Source of the DNA: Saccharothrix espanaensis DSM 44229
GTDB taxonomy: Bacteria > Actinomycetota > Actinomycetes > Mycobacteriales > Pseudonocardiaceae
Reading direction: 5' to 3'
DNA: 64,000 bases
Assembly: GCF_000328705.1 (NCBI RefSeq)
Contig: NC_019673.1
Location: forward strand, 6,634,001-6,698,000
Of this stretch, positions 51,436 through 58,951 are shown piece by piece. The translations under genes and the position numbers were made by a program. The notes below the pieces were generated by a model that did not search any database, had not been told where the DNA came from, and worked only from the letters and a program-made list of their open reading frames with translations. The first letter of the stretch is position 1. Every line of letters begins with the position of its first letter.

Positions 51436-53028
51436 TCACCAGTGCCACACCATCGCGGCCGAGAGCGCCAGCAGGAGCAGCAGCGCGATCCCCCGCCACA
51501 TCCGGTAGCCGTAGCCGGTGAGCGAGCGCATCAGCAGGCTCCACGCCGTGACCGCCGGCCCGGCCCAGCCGACCGCGCGGGCCCGTTCCGCGTACCGCAG
51601 GCGCTGCTTCTCCACCAGCACGGTCGCCGCGTCCACCTCCTGCCCGTCCGACCGCAGCACCGCCGCCAGCCGGTCGTAGGCGTCGGGGGTGAACCGCCGG
51701 CTCGCGCGGCGCAACTGCGCCAGCCGGCGGCGCACCGCCGGACCGTCCTCCAACCGGGGCTCCAGCCGCAGGTAGTCGAACCCGGCCAGTTCGACGCCGC
51801 CGCCCGCGCCCCACAGGAACCGGTTGTCGTTGAGCAGGGCGCACCGCGCGTACCGCAGGTCGACCCGGCCCTGCGGCGCGTCCTCCACCGCCAACCCCAA
51901 CTCCCCGGTGACCAGCCTGCACGCGTCGAGCGCGACGGCCCGTGCGGCCAGGTGCGCGCCGCGCAGGTCGACCCGGCCTCGGACGGCCGCGCCGGAGAGC
52001 ACGACGGTCCCTTCCGCGGCCATGTCCGCCAGCCGCAGGCCGTCGCCGATCCGGGTGTCGCGCAGGTCCAGCGCGAGGCCCCCGGAATCGTGCAGGGACG
52101 CGCCGGACAGGTCGACCCGGCCGCCGACGTCCATGCCGGACAGCCGCAGGCCGTCGTCGCTGCGGGTGCGCACCAGGTCGACGTCCCCGCCGACGTGCGC
52201 ACGAGCCCCGGACACCCCGCGCAGCTCCGCGTGCGAGGCCCGCAGGTCGCCGCCGATCCGCGCGTCCACCAGCCGCACCCCGGTGTGCACCAGCGCGAAC
52301 GCCAGGTGCACGTCCCCGGCCACCCGCGCCCGGTCGAGTGACAGCGGTTCCTCGTCCACCTGCACCGCGCCCAGCACCAACGACCCGCCGACCGCCGCAC
52401 CGACCAGCGACAACGACCGCAGCCGCGCCTCGGTCAGGTCGACGTCGCCGGTCAGCCGCGCCCGGTCGGCGACCAGGTCGGCCAGCCGCGCCTGGCGCAG
52501 CGTCACCGCGCCGCCCACCCGCGCGTCGGCCAGCAGCACGGCGCCCGTCGCGGTGACGCCGATGCGCACGTCGTCCTCGCCCAGCACCCCGCCGCCGACC
52601 CGCGACCCGCGCCCGTCGAACGCCACGCCGTCCGCGCCGTCCAGCACCGCCCCGGCCAGCACCAGGTCGCCGCCGACCGCCAGCCGGCGGGCCCGCACGG
52701 CGGCGATCCGGCTGTCCCGCAACGACAGCTCGCCGCCGACGGTCGCGTCGCCCAGCTCCACCGGGCCGTGCACGGACGTGCCGGACAGCAGCAGGTCGCC
52801 CCGGCAGCGCAGGCGGCGCGCGTCCAGGCCGGGCAGCACGCAGTCGTCGAACTCCAAGCGGCGCACGAAGGACTCGCTCAACACCGGCGGCGCGTCGAAC
52901 CGGCAGCGCGTGAACCGCAGCGAGCGCAGCGGCGCGTCGAGCGGTTCGAGCACGCCGGTCACGTGGGCGTCGAAGAGGTCGACGTCACCGTCCCCGAGTT
53001 CCGCGGCCGGGATCTCCCCGGTCGTCAT
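51436..53028 (-). CDS. Membrane-anchored beta-helix protein of unknown function
   Basis: A 530-residue protein. After 40 residues it is a long run of units of roughly 18-22 residues, with alternating hydrophobics and patterns such as CRGDLLLSGTSVHGPVELGDATVGGELSLRDSRI and ARVAGDVHLAFALVHTGVRLVDARIGGDLRASHA. This is the signature of a right-handed beta-helix related to pentapeptide repeats. The C-terminus (about residues 440-530) is helical and ends in one membrane segment (IALLLLLALSAAMVW). Homologues are often mislabelled oxidoreductases; no cofactor motif is present. A scaffold or DNA-mimic role is possible. ATG 53028 follows a GGGGG run. Confidence 0.82.
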   Translation of the reverse strand: MTTGEIPAAELGDGDVDLFDAHVTGVLEPLDAPLRSLRFTRCRFDAPPVLSESFVRRLEFDDCVLPGLDARRLRCRGDLLLSGTSVHGPVELGDATVGGELSLRDSRIAAVRARRLAVGGDLVLAGAVLDGADGVAFDGRGSRVGGGVLGEDDVRIGVTATGAVLLADARVGGAVTLRQARLADLVADRARLTGDVDLTEARLRSLSLVGAAVGGSLVLGAVQVDEEPLSLDRARVAGDVHLAFALVHTGVRLVDARIGGDLRASHAELRGVSGARAHVGGDVDLVRTRSDDGLRLSGMDVGGRVDLSGASLHDSGGLALDLRDTRIGDGLRLADMAAEGTVVLSGAAVRGRVDLRGAHLAARAVALDACRLVTGELGLAVEDAPQGRVDLRYARCALLNDNRFLWGAGGGVELAGFDYLRLEPRLEDGPAVRRRLAQLRRASRRFTPDAYDRLAAVLRSDGQEVDAATVLVEKQRLRYAERARAVGWAGPAVTAWSLLMRSLTGYGYRMWRGIALLLLLALSAAMVWHW

Positions 53029-53245
53029 CACATCCCCCTTCGCCCGGTGCCGGCGGCACCGGGGTGTGGGCGATGTTAACGGTGCATAGTCACCTTTCTG
53101 TCCGCGCCGATGCGGAACCTCCTCCCCCGACGGCGGCCCTACCAGCCGGCTCGTGCCGGGACGGGCGCGCGGCAGCGGTTGATCTTGGGATCGGGTTGCC
53201 GTAGTGCCCGGCGGCGTTCCGCCACACGGGTTCCACCCAACCGTC

Positions 53246-53520
53246 ATGCCCCGCCCGCGCCCTTCGGCCCGTGGCCGTTCCGGTACGGCGCGAGTCCACG
53301 CCCGGTCGTACCTGACCGTCGAGTTCGTGGCTGTGTTCTCGGGTGTGGTGAGCCCGTGCACGCTGTTGTGGCGCGGCACAAGCCCCAAACCGCTGCTCCC
53401 GGTGTTCGGCCCGGCAGCGGCGAGCGCGCTCGCGTTCGGTTCCGTGCACATCGCGTTCGGCAATTGGGTGGCCGTGAGCACTGTCGACCGCCGGCGGCTG
53501 GATCTCCGCCTCCCGGTACC
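53246..53520 (+). pseudogene. Possible remnant of a CPBP-type membrane protease gene
   Basis: In a 551-base gap, one rightward frame reads SYLTVEFVAVFSGVVSPCTLLWRGTSPKPLLPVFGPAAASALAFG. It resembles the start of CPBP/CAAX-protease membrane proteins, in which an acidic helix start is followed by SPxPLLP. After about residue 60 the similarity ends and the frame becomes arginine-rich. I read it as a decayed N-terminal fragment, with low confidence. The first 200 bases of the gap hold nothing I can support. Confidence 0.22.
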
Positions 53521-53538
53521 GGACCAGTCATCGCGAAG

Positions 53539-53570
53539 CCCCTGCCCGGGTCGGAAGACTCAGGCAGGGG
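53539..53570 (-). terminator. Terminator of the MarR-exporter operon
   Basis: CCCCTGCC (53539-53546) and GGCAGGGG (53563-53570) form an 8-bp stem with a 16-base loop, 9 bases downstream of the exporter stop codon. Confidence 0.65.
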
Positions 53571-53579
53571 CGGGAGCGG

Positions 53580-55133
53580 TCAGACCTTGGCTTCGACCTT
53601 GGCTTCGGGCAGGTCGAGGCTGGATCGGAGGGTGACCGGCTTGAGGAGCAGTGCGGCGACCACGCCGACCACGGCGATGCAGGCCGAGATCAGGAAGATG
53701 TGGCCGGTCGAGTCGCCGTACGCGGCTCGGACGATGTGCTGCACCCCTTCGGGCAGGGCGTCGAGGTTGAGGCTGCCGCCGCCCGCGCCGGTCGCCGGGA
53801 TGCCGGCGGCGGTGAGGCCGCTGGTGATCCGTTCCTGGACGTCGCGGGCCAGCACCGCGCCGAGCACCGAGACGCCGATCGTGCCGCCGAGCGAGCGGAA
53901 GAACGCGATGGTCGCGCTGGCCGAGCCGATGTCGCGCAGCGGCACGGTGTTCTGGACCGCCAGCACCAGGTTCTGCATGCTCATGCCGACCCCGATGCCG
54001 ACCAGCAGCATCGCGCCGCCGACGAGCACCAGGGACGTATCGTGGTCGATCGTGCCCAGTGCCGCGAAGCCGGCCACCAGGGTGATCGCGCCCGCCACGA
54101 TGTAGGGCTTGACCTGTCCGGTGCGGGTGATCAGCCGGCCGCTGATCACCGACGCGCCGAGCACGCCGGCCATCATCGGGATGGTCAGCAGGCCGGCTTC
54201 GGTGGGCGTGTAGCCGCGGCCGATCTGGAAGTACTGGCCGAGGAAGACCGCGCCGCCGAACATCGCCATGCCGACCGCGACGCTGGCCAGGATCGCCAGC
54301 GCGGTGGTGCGCCGCTTCACGATCTCCAGCGGCACCACGGGTTCGGCCGCCCGCGACTCGACGAACACCGCCAGGGCCAGCAGGACCACCGTGCCGCCGA
54401 CCATCGCGCCGCTCTGCCACGACACCCAGGCGAACGAGTCGTCCACGAACGAGATCCAGATCAGCAGCACCGACACGCCGGCGGCGATCAGGGTCGCGCC
54501 CAGGTAGTCGATCTTCACGCCGGTCCGCCGCACGGACGGCACGCGCAGTGTCGCCTGGAGCACGAACAGCGCCAGCAGGGCGACCGGCACGCCGATGAAG
54601 AAGCACCAGCGCCAGCCCAGCCACGAGGTGTCCACGATCAGGCCGCCGAGCAGCGGGCCGCCGACGGTGGCCACGGCCATCACGGCGCCGAGGTAGCCGT
54701 TGTAGCGGCCGCGTTCGCGGGGCGGGATCATCGCCGCGATCACGACCTGCACCAAGGCTTGCAGACCGCCGACGCCGATGCCCTGGAAGGCGCGGGCGGC
54801 GATGAGCTGTTCGGCGTTCTGGGCGAAGCCGCTGATGACGGAGCCGGCCGCGAAGATCATGATGGCGACCTGGACCATGGTCTTCTTGTCGAACAGGTCG
54901 GCCAGCTTGCCCCAGATCGGGGTGGTGGCGGTGGCGGTGAGCAGGGTCGCGGTGACGACCCAGGTGTACTGGGTCTGGGACCCGTCGAGCGCACCGATGA
55001 TCTGCGGCAGCGCGGTGGACACGACCGTGCTGCTGAGCATGGCCACGAACAGCACCAGCAGGAGTCCGCTGAGCGCTTCGAGGATCTGCCGGTGGCTCAT
55101 CGGTGCGGTGCCTTCGGCAGGCGTGGCACTCAT
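53580..55133 (-). CDS. DHA2-family (EmrB/QacA) drug exporter, 14 TM
   Basis: A 517-residue proton-coupled exporter. The first helices carry the DHA2 motifs LSSTVVSTALPQIIGAL and TWVVTATLLTATATTPIWGKLADLF. Motif C is in VGGPLLGGLIVDTSWLGWRW. About 14 helices are spread over residues 18-500. Members export drugs, antibiotics and lipids. ATG 55133 overlaps the MarR stop by 4 bases, so repressor and pump are one operon. It is a close paralogue of the exporter at 58952-60511, with near-identical segments such as GWRWCFFIGVP and QYFQIG. Expression is likely controlled by the palindromes at 55613-55676. Confidence 0.94.
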   Translation of the reverse strand: MSATPAEGTAPMSHRQILEALSGLLLVLFVAMLSSTVVSTALPQIIGALDGSQTQYTWVVTATLLTATATTPIWGKLADLFDKKTMVQVAIMIFAAGSVISGFAQNAEQLIAARAFQGIGVGGLQALVQVVIAAMIPPRERGRYNGYLGAVMAVATVGGPLLGGLIVDTSWLGWRWCFFIGVPVALLALFVLQATLRVPSVRRTGVKIDYLGATLIAAGVSVLLIWISFVDDSFAWVSWQSGAMVGGTVVLLALAVFVESRAAEPVVPLEIVKRRTTALAILASVAVGMAMFGGAVFLGQYFQIGRGYTPTEAGLLTIPMMAGVLGASVISGRLITRTGQVKPYIVAGAITLVAGFAALGTIDHDTSLVLVGGAMLLVGIGVGMSMQNLVLAVQNTVPLRDIGSASATIAFFRSLGGTIGVSVLGAVLARDVQERITSGLTAAGIPATGAGGGSLNLDALPEGVQHIVRAAYGDSTGHIFLISACIAVVGVVAALLLKPVTLRSSLDLPEAKVEAKV

Positions 55134-55594
55134 CGAGCTGCCTCCAAGGTGGAGCCCAGGGCTCCTTCGACGTCGGTGGTGAGCCGGCCGAGGGCCGAGG
55201 TGAGCGCCTCGACCTCGGCCGGTGACCAGTCCGCGAGCGCCCGGGTCATCAGGTCGTCGTACCAGCCCCGGGCCTCCGCGAGGGCGGCGTGCCCGGCGTC
55301 GGTGACGACCAGCACGCTGGCCCTCCCGTCGGCCGGGTCGGCGCGCCGTTCGACGAGGCCGTGCGCGACGAGCGCGGCCACCGCGCGGCTGACCGTGGAC
55401 GGGTCGAGCCCGGTGCGCGACGCCAGCTCCTTGGCGTGGCACCCGCTGGACCGGTGGATCAGGGTCAGCGTGCCCACCAGGCCGGTCGGCACCGGCGGGT
55501 AGTGGTCGGTGCGCTGGTGGCGCACCATCCGGACGATCTTCATCAGGTCGCGCAGCCGCTCTACGAGTTCGCCGTGGTGCGGGCCGGTGTCCAC
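55130..55594 (-). CDS. MarR-family transcriptional regulator
   Basis: A 154-residue repressor. GTG 55594 lies 5 bases after AAAGGGG. The winged helix has CHAKELASRTGLDPSTVSRAVAALVAHGLVERRADPADGRASVLVVTDAG, the MarR recognition helix and wing. MarR dimers bind 16-21-bp palindromes and release on binding phenolic or drug ligands. It overlaps the exporter start by 4 bases and should control the operon through the dyads just upstream. An ATG at 55633 is in frame, but it would place coding sequence inside the operator. Confidence 0.9.
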   Translation of the reverse strand: MDTGPHHGELVERLRDLMKIVRMVRHQRTDHYPPVPTGLVGTLTLIHRSSGCHAKELASRTGLDPSTVSRAVAALVAHGLVERRADPADGRASVLVVTDAGHAALAEARGWYDDLMTRALADWSPAEVEALTSALGRLTTDVEGALGSTLEAAR

Positions 55595-55612
55595 GTTGAC
55601 CCCTTTCCCGGA

Positions 55613-55676
55613 ATGCTTGCTTACTACAAGCATCTATCAAACTTGCTCGCTGCGCAAGTTTGCCCAGTGGGCAAAC
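55613..55676. promoter_or_regulatory. Three adjacent palindromic operators between marR and tetR
   Basis: In the 99-base divergent gap three perfect dyads occur: ATGCTTG-N7-CAAGCAT (55613-55633), AAACTTGC-N7-GCAAGTTT (55639-55661) and GTTTGCCC-N3-GGGCAAAC (55658-55676). The second and third share GTTT. The first two share a CTTG...CAAG core and probably bind the same protein; the third is a different type and lies just upstream of TAACCT (55680-55685), a likely -10 of the tetR gene. One set is expected to bind MarR, the other the TetR protein. Confidence 0.75.
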
Positions 55677-55693
55677 CTGTAACCTGGATCTCG

Positions 55694-56245
55694 ATGGACC
55701 CCGGACTGCGCGAGCGCAAGAAGTCGGCCACCCGCCAGGCCCTGCACGAGGCCGCGGTGCGGCTGGCGCTGGAGCACGGCCCCGACCGGGTCACCGTCGA
55801 GTCCATCGCCGACGCCGCCGACGTCTCCCGCCGCACGTTCTCGAACTACTTCGCGGGCAAGGAGGAGGCGATCTTCCACGGCGACCTGCTGCGGCTGCGC
55901 CGATTGCTCGCCCTGGTCCGCGACCGCCCGGCCGACGAGCCGCCGCGCGCCGCCCTGACCGAGGCCGCGCGGCTGCTGCTGGCCGGGAGCGACCGGCCGG
56001 ACCCGCTGTGGGTGGCCCAGCGCCGCCTGCTGCGCGGGCACCCGAGCCTGGTCGCCCACCAGGTGGCCGCGTACGCGGTGGTGGAGCGCGAACTGGCCGC
56101 GGAGGTGGGCGCGCGGGGGCTGGACGACCTGCGGGCCCGGGTGCTCGCCGCGACGTTCCTGGCCGCCCTGCGCGCGGCGACCCAGCACTGGCTGGAGCAC
56201 CCCGACCGGAGCCTCGCGGAGTGGGTCTCCGAAGCGTTGGCGTAA
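55694..56245 (+). CDS. TetR-family transcriptional regulator
   Basis: A 183-residue regulator with ATG 55694. The N-terminal helix-turn-helix is LRERKKSATRQALHEAAVRLALEHG...VTVESIADAADVSRRTFSNYFAGKEEAI. The ligand domain is helical and unrecognised. It is divergent from marR and precedes the P450 gene on the same strand by 94 bases. It is a paralogue of the two other TetR proteins in this island. No Shine-Dalgarno is seen; TAACCT (55680-55685) lies 8 bases before the ATG, so the mRNA is probably leaderless. Confidence 0.92.
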   Translation: MDPGLRERKKSATRQALHEAAVRLALEHGPDRVTVESIADAADVSRRTFSNYFAGKEEAIFHGDLLRLRRLLALVRDRPADEPPRAALTEAARLLLAGSDRPDPLWVAQRRLLRGHPSLVAHQVAAYAVVERELAAEVGARGLDDLRARVLAATFLAALRAATQHWLEHPDRSLAEWVSEALA

Positions 56246-56251
56246 AAAAGA

Positions 56252-56264
56252 TGCACGACGTGCA
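56252..56264. promoter_or_regulatory. Palindrome upstream of the P450 gene
   Basis: TGCAC-GAC-GTGCA (56252-56264), flanked by AAGA on the left and CATTTTGG on the right. The same flanks and dyad type occur in duplicate before the tetR at 60541-61149. A likely TetR operator. Confidence 0.6.
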
Positions 56265-56339
56265 CATTTTGGTACCGTGAGTTACCACCACCCTGAGCAG
56301 CGGCCCGGTTACCCACCGGGTCGGGAACAGGACTCGCGG

Positions 56340-57614
56340 ATGACCAGCCCCACCGTTTCCCCGGACCGCAGGCCCAGCCAGGACCGGCTGGCCCTGCGGC
56401 TGCCGCCCGAGTACACCGAGCGCGCGCCGGACCGGCCGTTCCACCCGGCGGCGCACCAGAGCGAGCTCGGCCGGGAGGGGCCGGTGCACGAGGTCGCCCT
56501 GAGCGACGGCGACCGGGCGTGGCTGGTCACCGGCCACGAGGAGGCCCGCGCCCTGCTCGCCGACCCGAGGCTGAGCTCCGACCGGTTCCGCAGCACCCGG
56601 ATGGTCGAGAAGATCCCGCCGGAGCTGCGCAAGCGCCTGCTCGACCCGGCCACCCGCGCGGGCAACTTCATCACCATGGACGCGCCCGACCACACCCGCT
56701 ACCGCCGGCTGCTGACCGGCCAGTTCACCGTGCGCCGGATGCGGCTGCTCGAACCGCGCGTCCACGAGATCGTGACCAGCCACCTCGACGCGATGATCGA
56801 GGCCGGGACGTCGGCCGACCTGGTCCCCGCGTTCGCGCTGCCGGTGCCGTCACTGGTGATCTGCGAGCTGCTCGGCGTCCGCTACGAGGACCGCGACGAG
56901 TTCCAGGAGCGCACGTCCACGCTGCTGCGGCTCGACGCGCACGTGGACGACGTGGTGCGGGCGGCCGACGAGCAGCGCGCGTTCATGCGCGCCCTGGTCC
57001 GCCGCAAGCGCGTCGAGCCCGCCGACGACCTGCTGTCCGGCCTGATCGAGGCCGAGGCGGCGCTGACCGACGACGAGCTGGTCAGCATCTCCAACCTGCT
57101 GCTCATCGCGGGCCACGAGACGACCGCCAACATGATCGGGCTCGGCACGTTCGCGCTGCTGGAGCACCCGGCGGAGCTGGCCAGGCTGCGGGCCGACCCG
57201 TCCCTGACCCCCGGCGCGGTGGAGGAACTGCTGCGCTACCTGTCGATCGTGCACCTGGGCCCGATCCGGCTCACGCTGGAGGACGTGGAGATCGGCGGCG
57301 TCACCGTCCCGGCCGACTCGACGGTGATCGTCTCGGTGCCGGTGGTCAACCGCGACCCGCGCACCTACCGGGACCCGGACACGCTGGACGTGGCCCGGCC
57401 GCGGGTGTCGCACCTGGCGTTCGGGCACGGCATCCACCAGTGCCTGGGCCAGCAGCTGGCGCGGGTGGAGATGGCGGTGGCGTTCACCGAGATGCTCCGC
57501 CGACTGCCCGGCCTGCGCCTGGACCTCCCCGCCGGCGAGGTGCCGCTGCGCAGCGACATGCTCGTCTACGGCGTGCACAGCCTGCCCGTGTCCTGGGACG
57601 AGACCGCGTCCTAG
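56340..57614 (+). CDS. Cytochrome P450
   Basis: A 424-residue soluble monooxygenase. The heme-binding loop is FGHGIHQCLGQQLARVE with the axial Cys. The I-helix oxygen motif is IAGHETTAN, and the K-helix ExxR is EELLRYL. Actinobacterial P450s of this type need ferredoxin and reductase partners encoded elsewhere, as none is nearby. It hydroxylates or epoxidises a small molecule, perhaps the same xenobiotic exported by the adjacent pumps (inference). ATG 56340 follows AGGA; GTG 56277 is in frame but adds a non-conserved 21 residues. Ends 13 bases before the convergent tetR. Confidence 0.95.
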   Translation: MTSPTVSPDRRPSQDRLALRLPPEYTERAPDRPFHPAAHQSELGREGPVHEVALSDGDRAWLVTGHEEARALLADPRLSSDRFRSTRMVEKIPPELRKRLLDPATRAGNFITMDAPDHTRYRRLLTGQFTVRRMRLLEPRVHEIVTSHLDAMIEAGTSADLVPAFALPVPSLVICELLGVRYEDRDEFQERTSTLLRLDAHVDDVVRAADEQRAFMRALVRRKRVEPADDLLSGLIEAEAALTDDELVSISNLLLIAGHETTANMIGLGTFALLEHPAELARLRADPSLTPGAVEELLRYLSIVHLGPIRLTLEDVEIGGVTVPADSTVIVSVPVVNRDPRTYRDPDTLDVARPRVSHLAFGHGIHQCLGQQLARVEMAVAFTEMLRRLPGLRLDLPAGEVPLRSDMLVYGVHSLPVSWDETAS

Positions 57615-57632
57615 CCGGCCCGCCGGGCTAGG
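57610..57632. terminator. Compact hairpin holding both convergent stop codons
   Basis: CCTAGCC (57610-57616) and GGCTAGG (57626-57632) pair. The TAG stop of the P450 is in the left arm and the TAG stop of the leftward tetR is in the right arm, read from the other strand. Likely a minimal bidirectional terminator. Confidence 0.5.
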
Positions 57633-58236
57633 CCCGGCCGGACGGGCCGGGGGCGAAACCGGCGTCGAGGCGGTCGACCATGGTCGCGATCAGGTCGGCC
57701 GCCGGGCGGTGGTCCCCGGTGTCGAGCCACCAGGTGACCACGACGCGGAGGGTCGCCATCACGGTGGCCGCGAACATCGCCGGGTAGAGGTCCGCCGCGG
57801 GGTCCGTGCCGACCTTGGCCGCGACCGCGTCGGCCAGGGCCTTCTCCTGCGCGTGGAAGGCCGACATCAGGTGCGGCAGCAGGGCCGGGGTGCGGCGCAG
57901 GACCCGCATCTGCTCCAGCTTCGCCCGGTCGAAGCGCGCCGGCACGATCTCCACCAGCGCCTGGCGCAACGCCTCCAGCACCGGTTCGGTGGACGGGCGG
58001 CGGGTGAACGCCTGGACGAACGCCTCGGCCGTGGCCACGTCCCCCGCGACGACCGCCTCCTCCTTCGAGGAGAAGTAGTTGAAGAACGTCCGCAGCGACA
58101 CCCCGGCATCGCGCGCGACCTGTTCGACCGTCACCTCGTCGACGCCGCGTTCGGCGCACAGGCGCAACGCGGCGTCGGCCAACGCCACGCGGGTGGCCAG
58201 CTTCTTGCGCTCCCGCAGTCCGGCAGGTCGAGTCAC
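57628..58236 (-). CDS. TetR-family transcriptional regulator
   Basis: A 202-residue regulator. GTG 58236 is chosen because TAAGTT (58249-58244) lies exactly 7 bases upstream, the leaderless actinobacterial arrangement, and there is no ribosome site. The helix-turn-helix is LRERKKLATRVALADAALRLCAERGVDEVTVEQVARDAGVSLRTFFNYFSSKEEAV, almost the same plan as its two paralogues. GACAAC repeats flank the -10. It is convergent with the P450 gene; its target may be itself and nearby efflux genes. Confidence 0.9.
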   Translation of the reverse strand: MTRPAGLRERKKLATRVALADAALRLCAERGVDEVTVEQVARDAGVSLRTFFNYFSSKEEAVVAGDVATAEAFVQAFTRRPSTEPVLEALRQALVEIVPARFDRAKLEQMRVLRRTPALLPHLMSAFHAQEKALADAVAAKVGTDPAADLYPAMFAATVMATLRVVVTWWLDTGDHRPAADLIATMVDRLDAGFAPGPSGRA

Positions 58237-58240
58237 AGGG

Positions 58241-58255
58241 GACAACTTAGACAAC
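58241..58255 (-). promoter_or_regulatory. Leaderless promoter with GACAAC direct repeats
   Basis: GACAAC (58241-58246)-TTA-GACAAC (58250-58255) surrounds the -10 TAAGTT read leftward (58249-58244). A repressor bound here would block RNA polymerase, consistent with autoregulation. Confidence 0.45.
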
Positions 58256-58297
58256 CCCACGCCTCCCGGCGCGCCACCCGTCCGGGGCGGGTTGTCC

Positions 58298-58882
58298 TCA
58301 GCCGCGCCACGACAGGTCCGTGACCAGCAGCGGAGCGCGGTCGGTGAGCACCGCGTCGACCCCCGTCCGGACGATCAGCGCGAGTTCGGCGGGCGTCACG
58401 CCGACCAGCTGGAGGAACTCGACCTTGCCGTTGACGGTGTCGATCCGGCCCAGCTCCGGGTCCACGACCAGCGCGAACCCGGTCAGCGCGGTGCCTTCGG
58501 CCAGCGGCGCGCGCAGGTCGACGTGGTCGCCGGCCGCCAACAGCTTGCGCTCCCCCGACACGTACCGGGCCAGCCACTGGAGCAGGTCGAACGGCCAGCC
58601 CGGCGCGGTCTCCTCGGTGCCCCGGGCGAGCCGGAACGTCAGCTCGAAGCCCCACCCGGACCACTCCGGGTCGTCCTCGGGGCCGGCTTCGGCGAGTTCG
58701 GACAGGCCGTGGGTGACGTAGTGCCAGTGCCCGGCCGCAGGGAACGCCGAGCACCCCTGCAAGCCTGGGACCTGGTCGAACGCCGGTGGCGGGAGGAAGG
58801 CGACGTGGCGCGGCTCGATGCCGGGGTAGCGCGCGGCCAGGGCGGCGTCGAGGGCGGCCCACCCGGGTGGAATGTCGTTCAC
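58298..58882 (-). CDS. Suppressor-of-fused (SUFU) domain protein
   Basis: A 194-residue cytoplasmic protein starting with GTG 58882. The SUFU fold is visible from HWHYVTHGLSELAE, then GWGFELTFRLARGTEETAPGWPFDLLQWLARYV and TALTGFALVVDPELG..DTVNGKVEFLQLVGVTPAELALI. Bacterial SUFU proteins are widespread and some act as immunity proteins or in polymorphic toxin systems; no toxin partner is seen here. It lies between the tetR and the second exporter and may be independent of them. Confidence 0.88.
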   Translation of the reverse strand: MNDIPPGWAALDAALAARYPGIEPRHVAFLPPPAFDQVPGLQGCSAFPAAGHWHYVTHGLSELAEAGPEDDPEWSGWGFELTFRLARGTEETAPGWPFDLLQWLARYVSGERKLLAAGDHVDLRAPLAEGTALTGFALVVDPELGRIDTVNGKVEFLQLVGVTPAELALIVRTGVDAVLTDRAPLLVTDLSWRG

Positions 58883-58906
58883 CGCGCAATCATCACCCGA
58901 ACGTGC

Positions 58907-58938
58907 GACAAGGCCGCCGGTTTTCCGGCGGCCTTGTC
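58907..58938 (-). terminator. Strong terminator of the second exporter operon
   Basis: GACAAGGCCGCCGG (58907-58920) and CCGGCGGCCTTGTC (58925-58938), a perfect 14-bp stem with a TTTT loop, 13 bases downstream of the leftward exporter stop codon. Confidence 0.9.
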
Positions 58939-58951
58939 AGCAGGTGGGATC

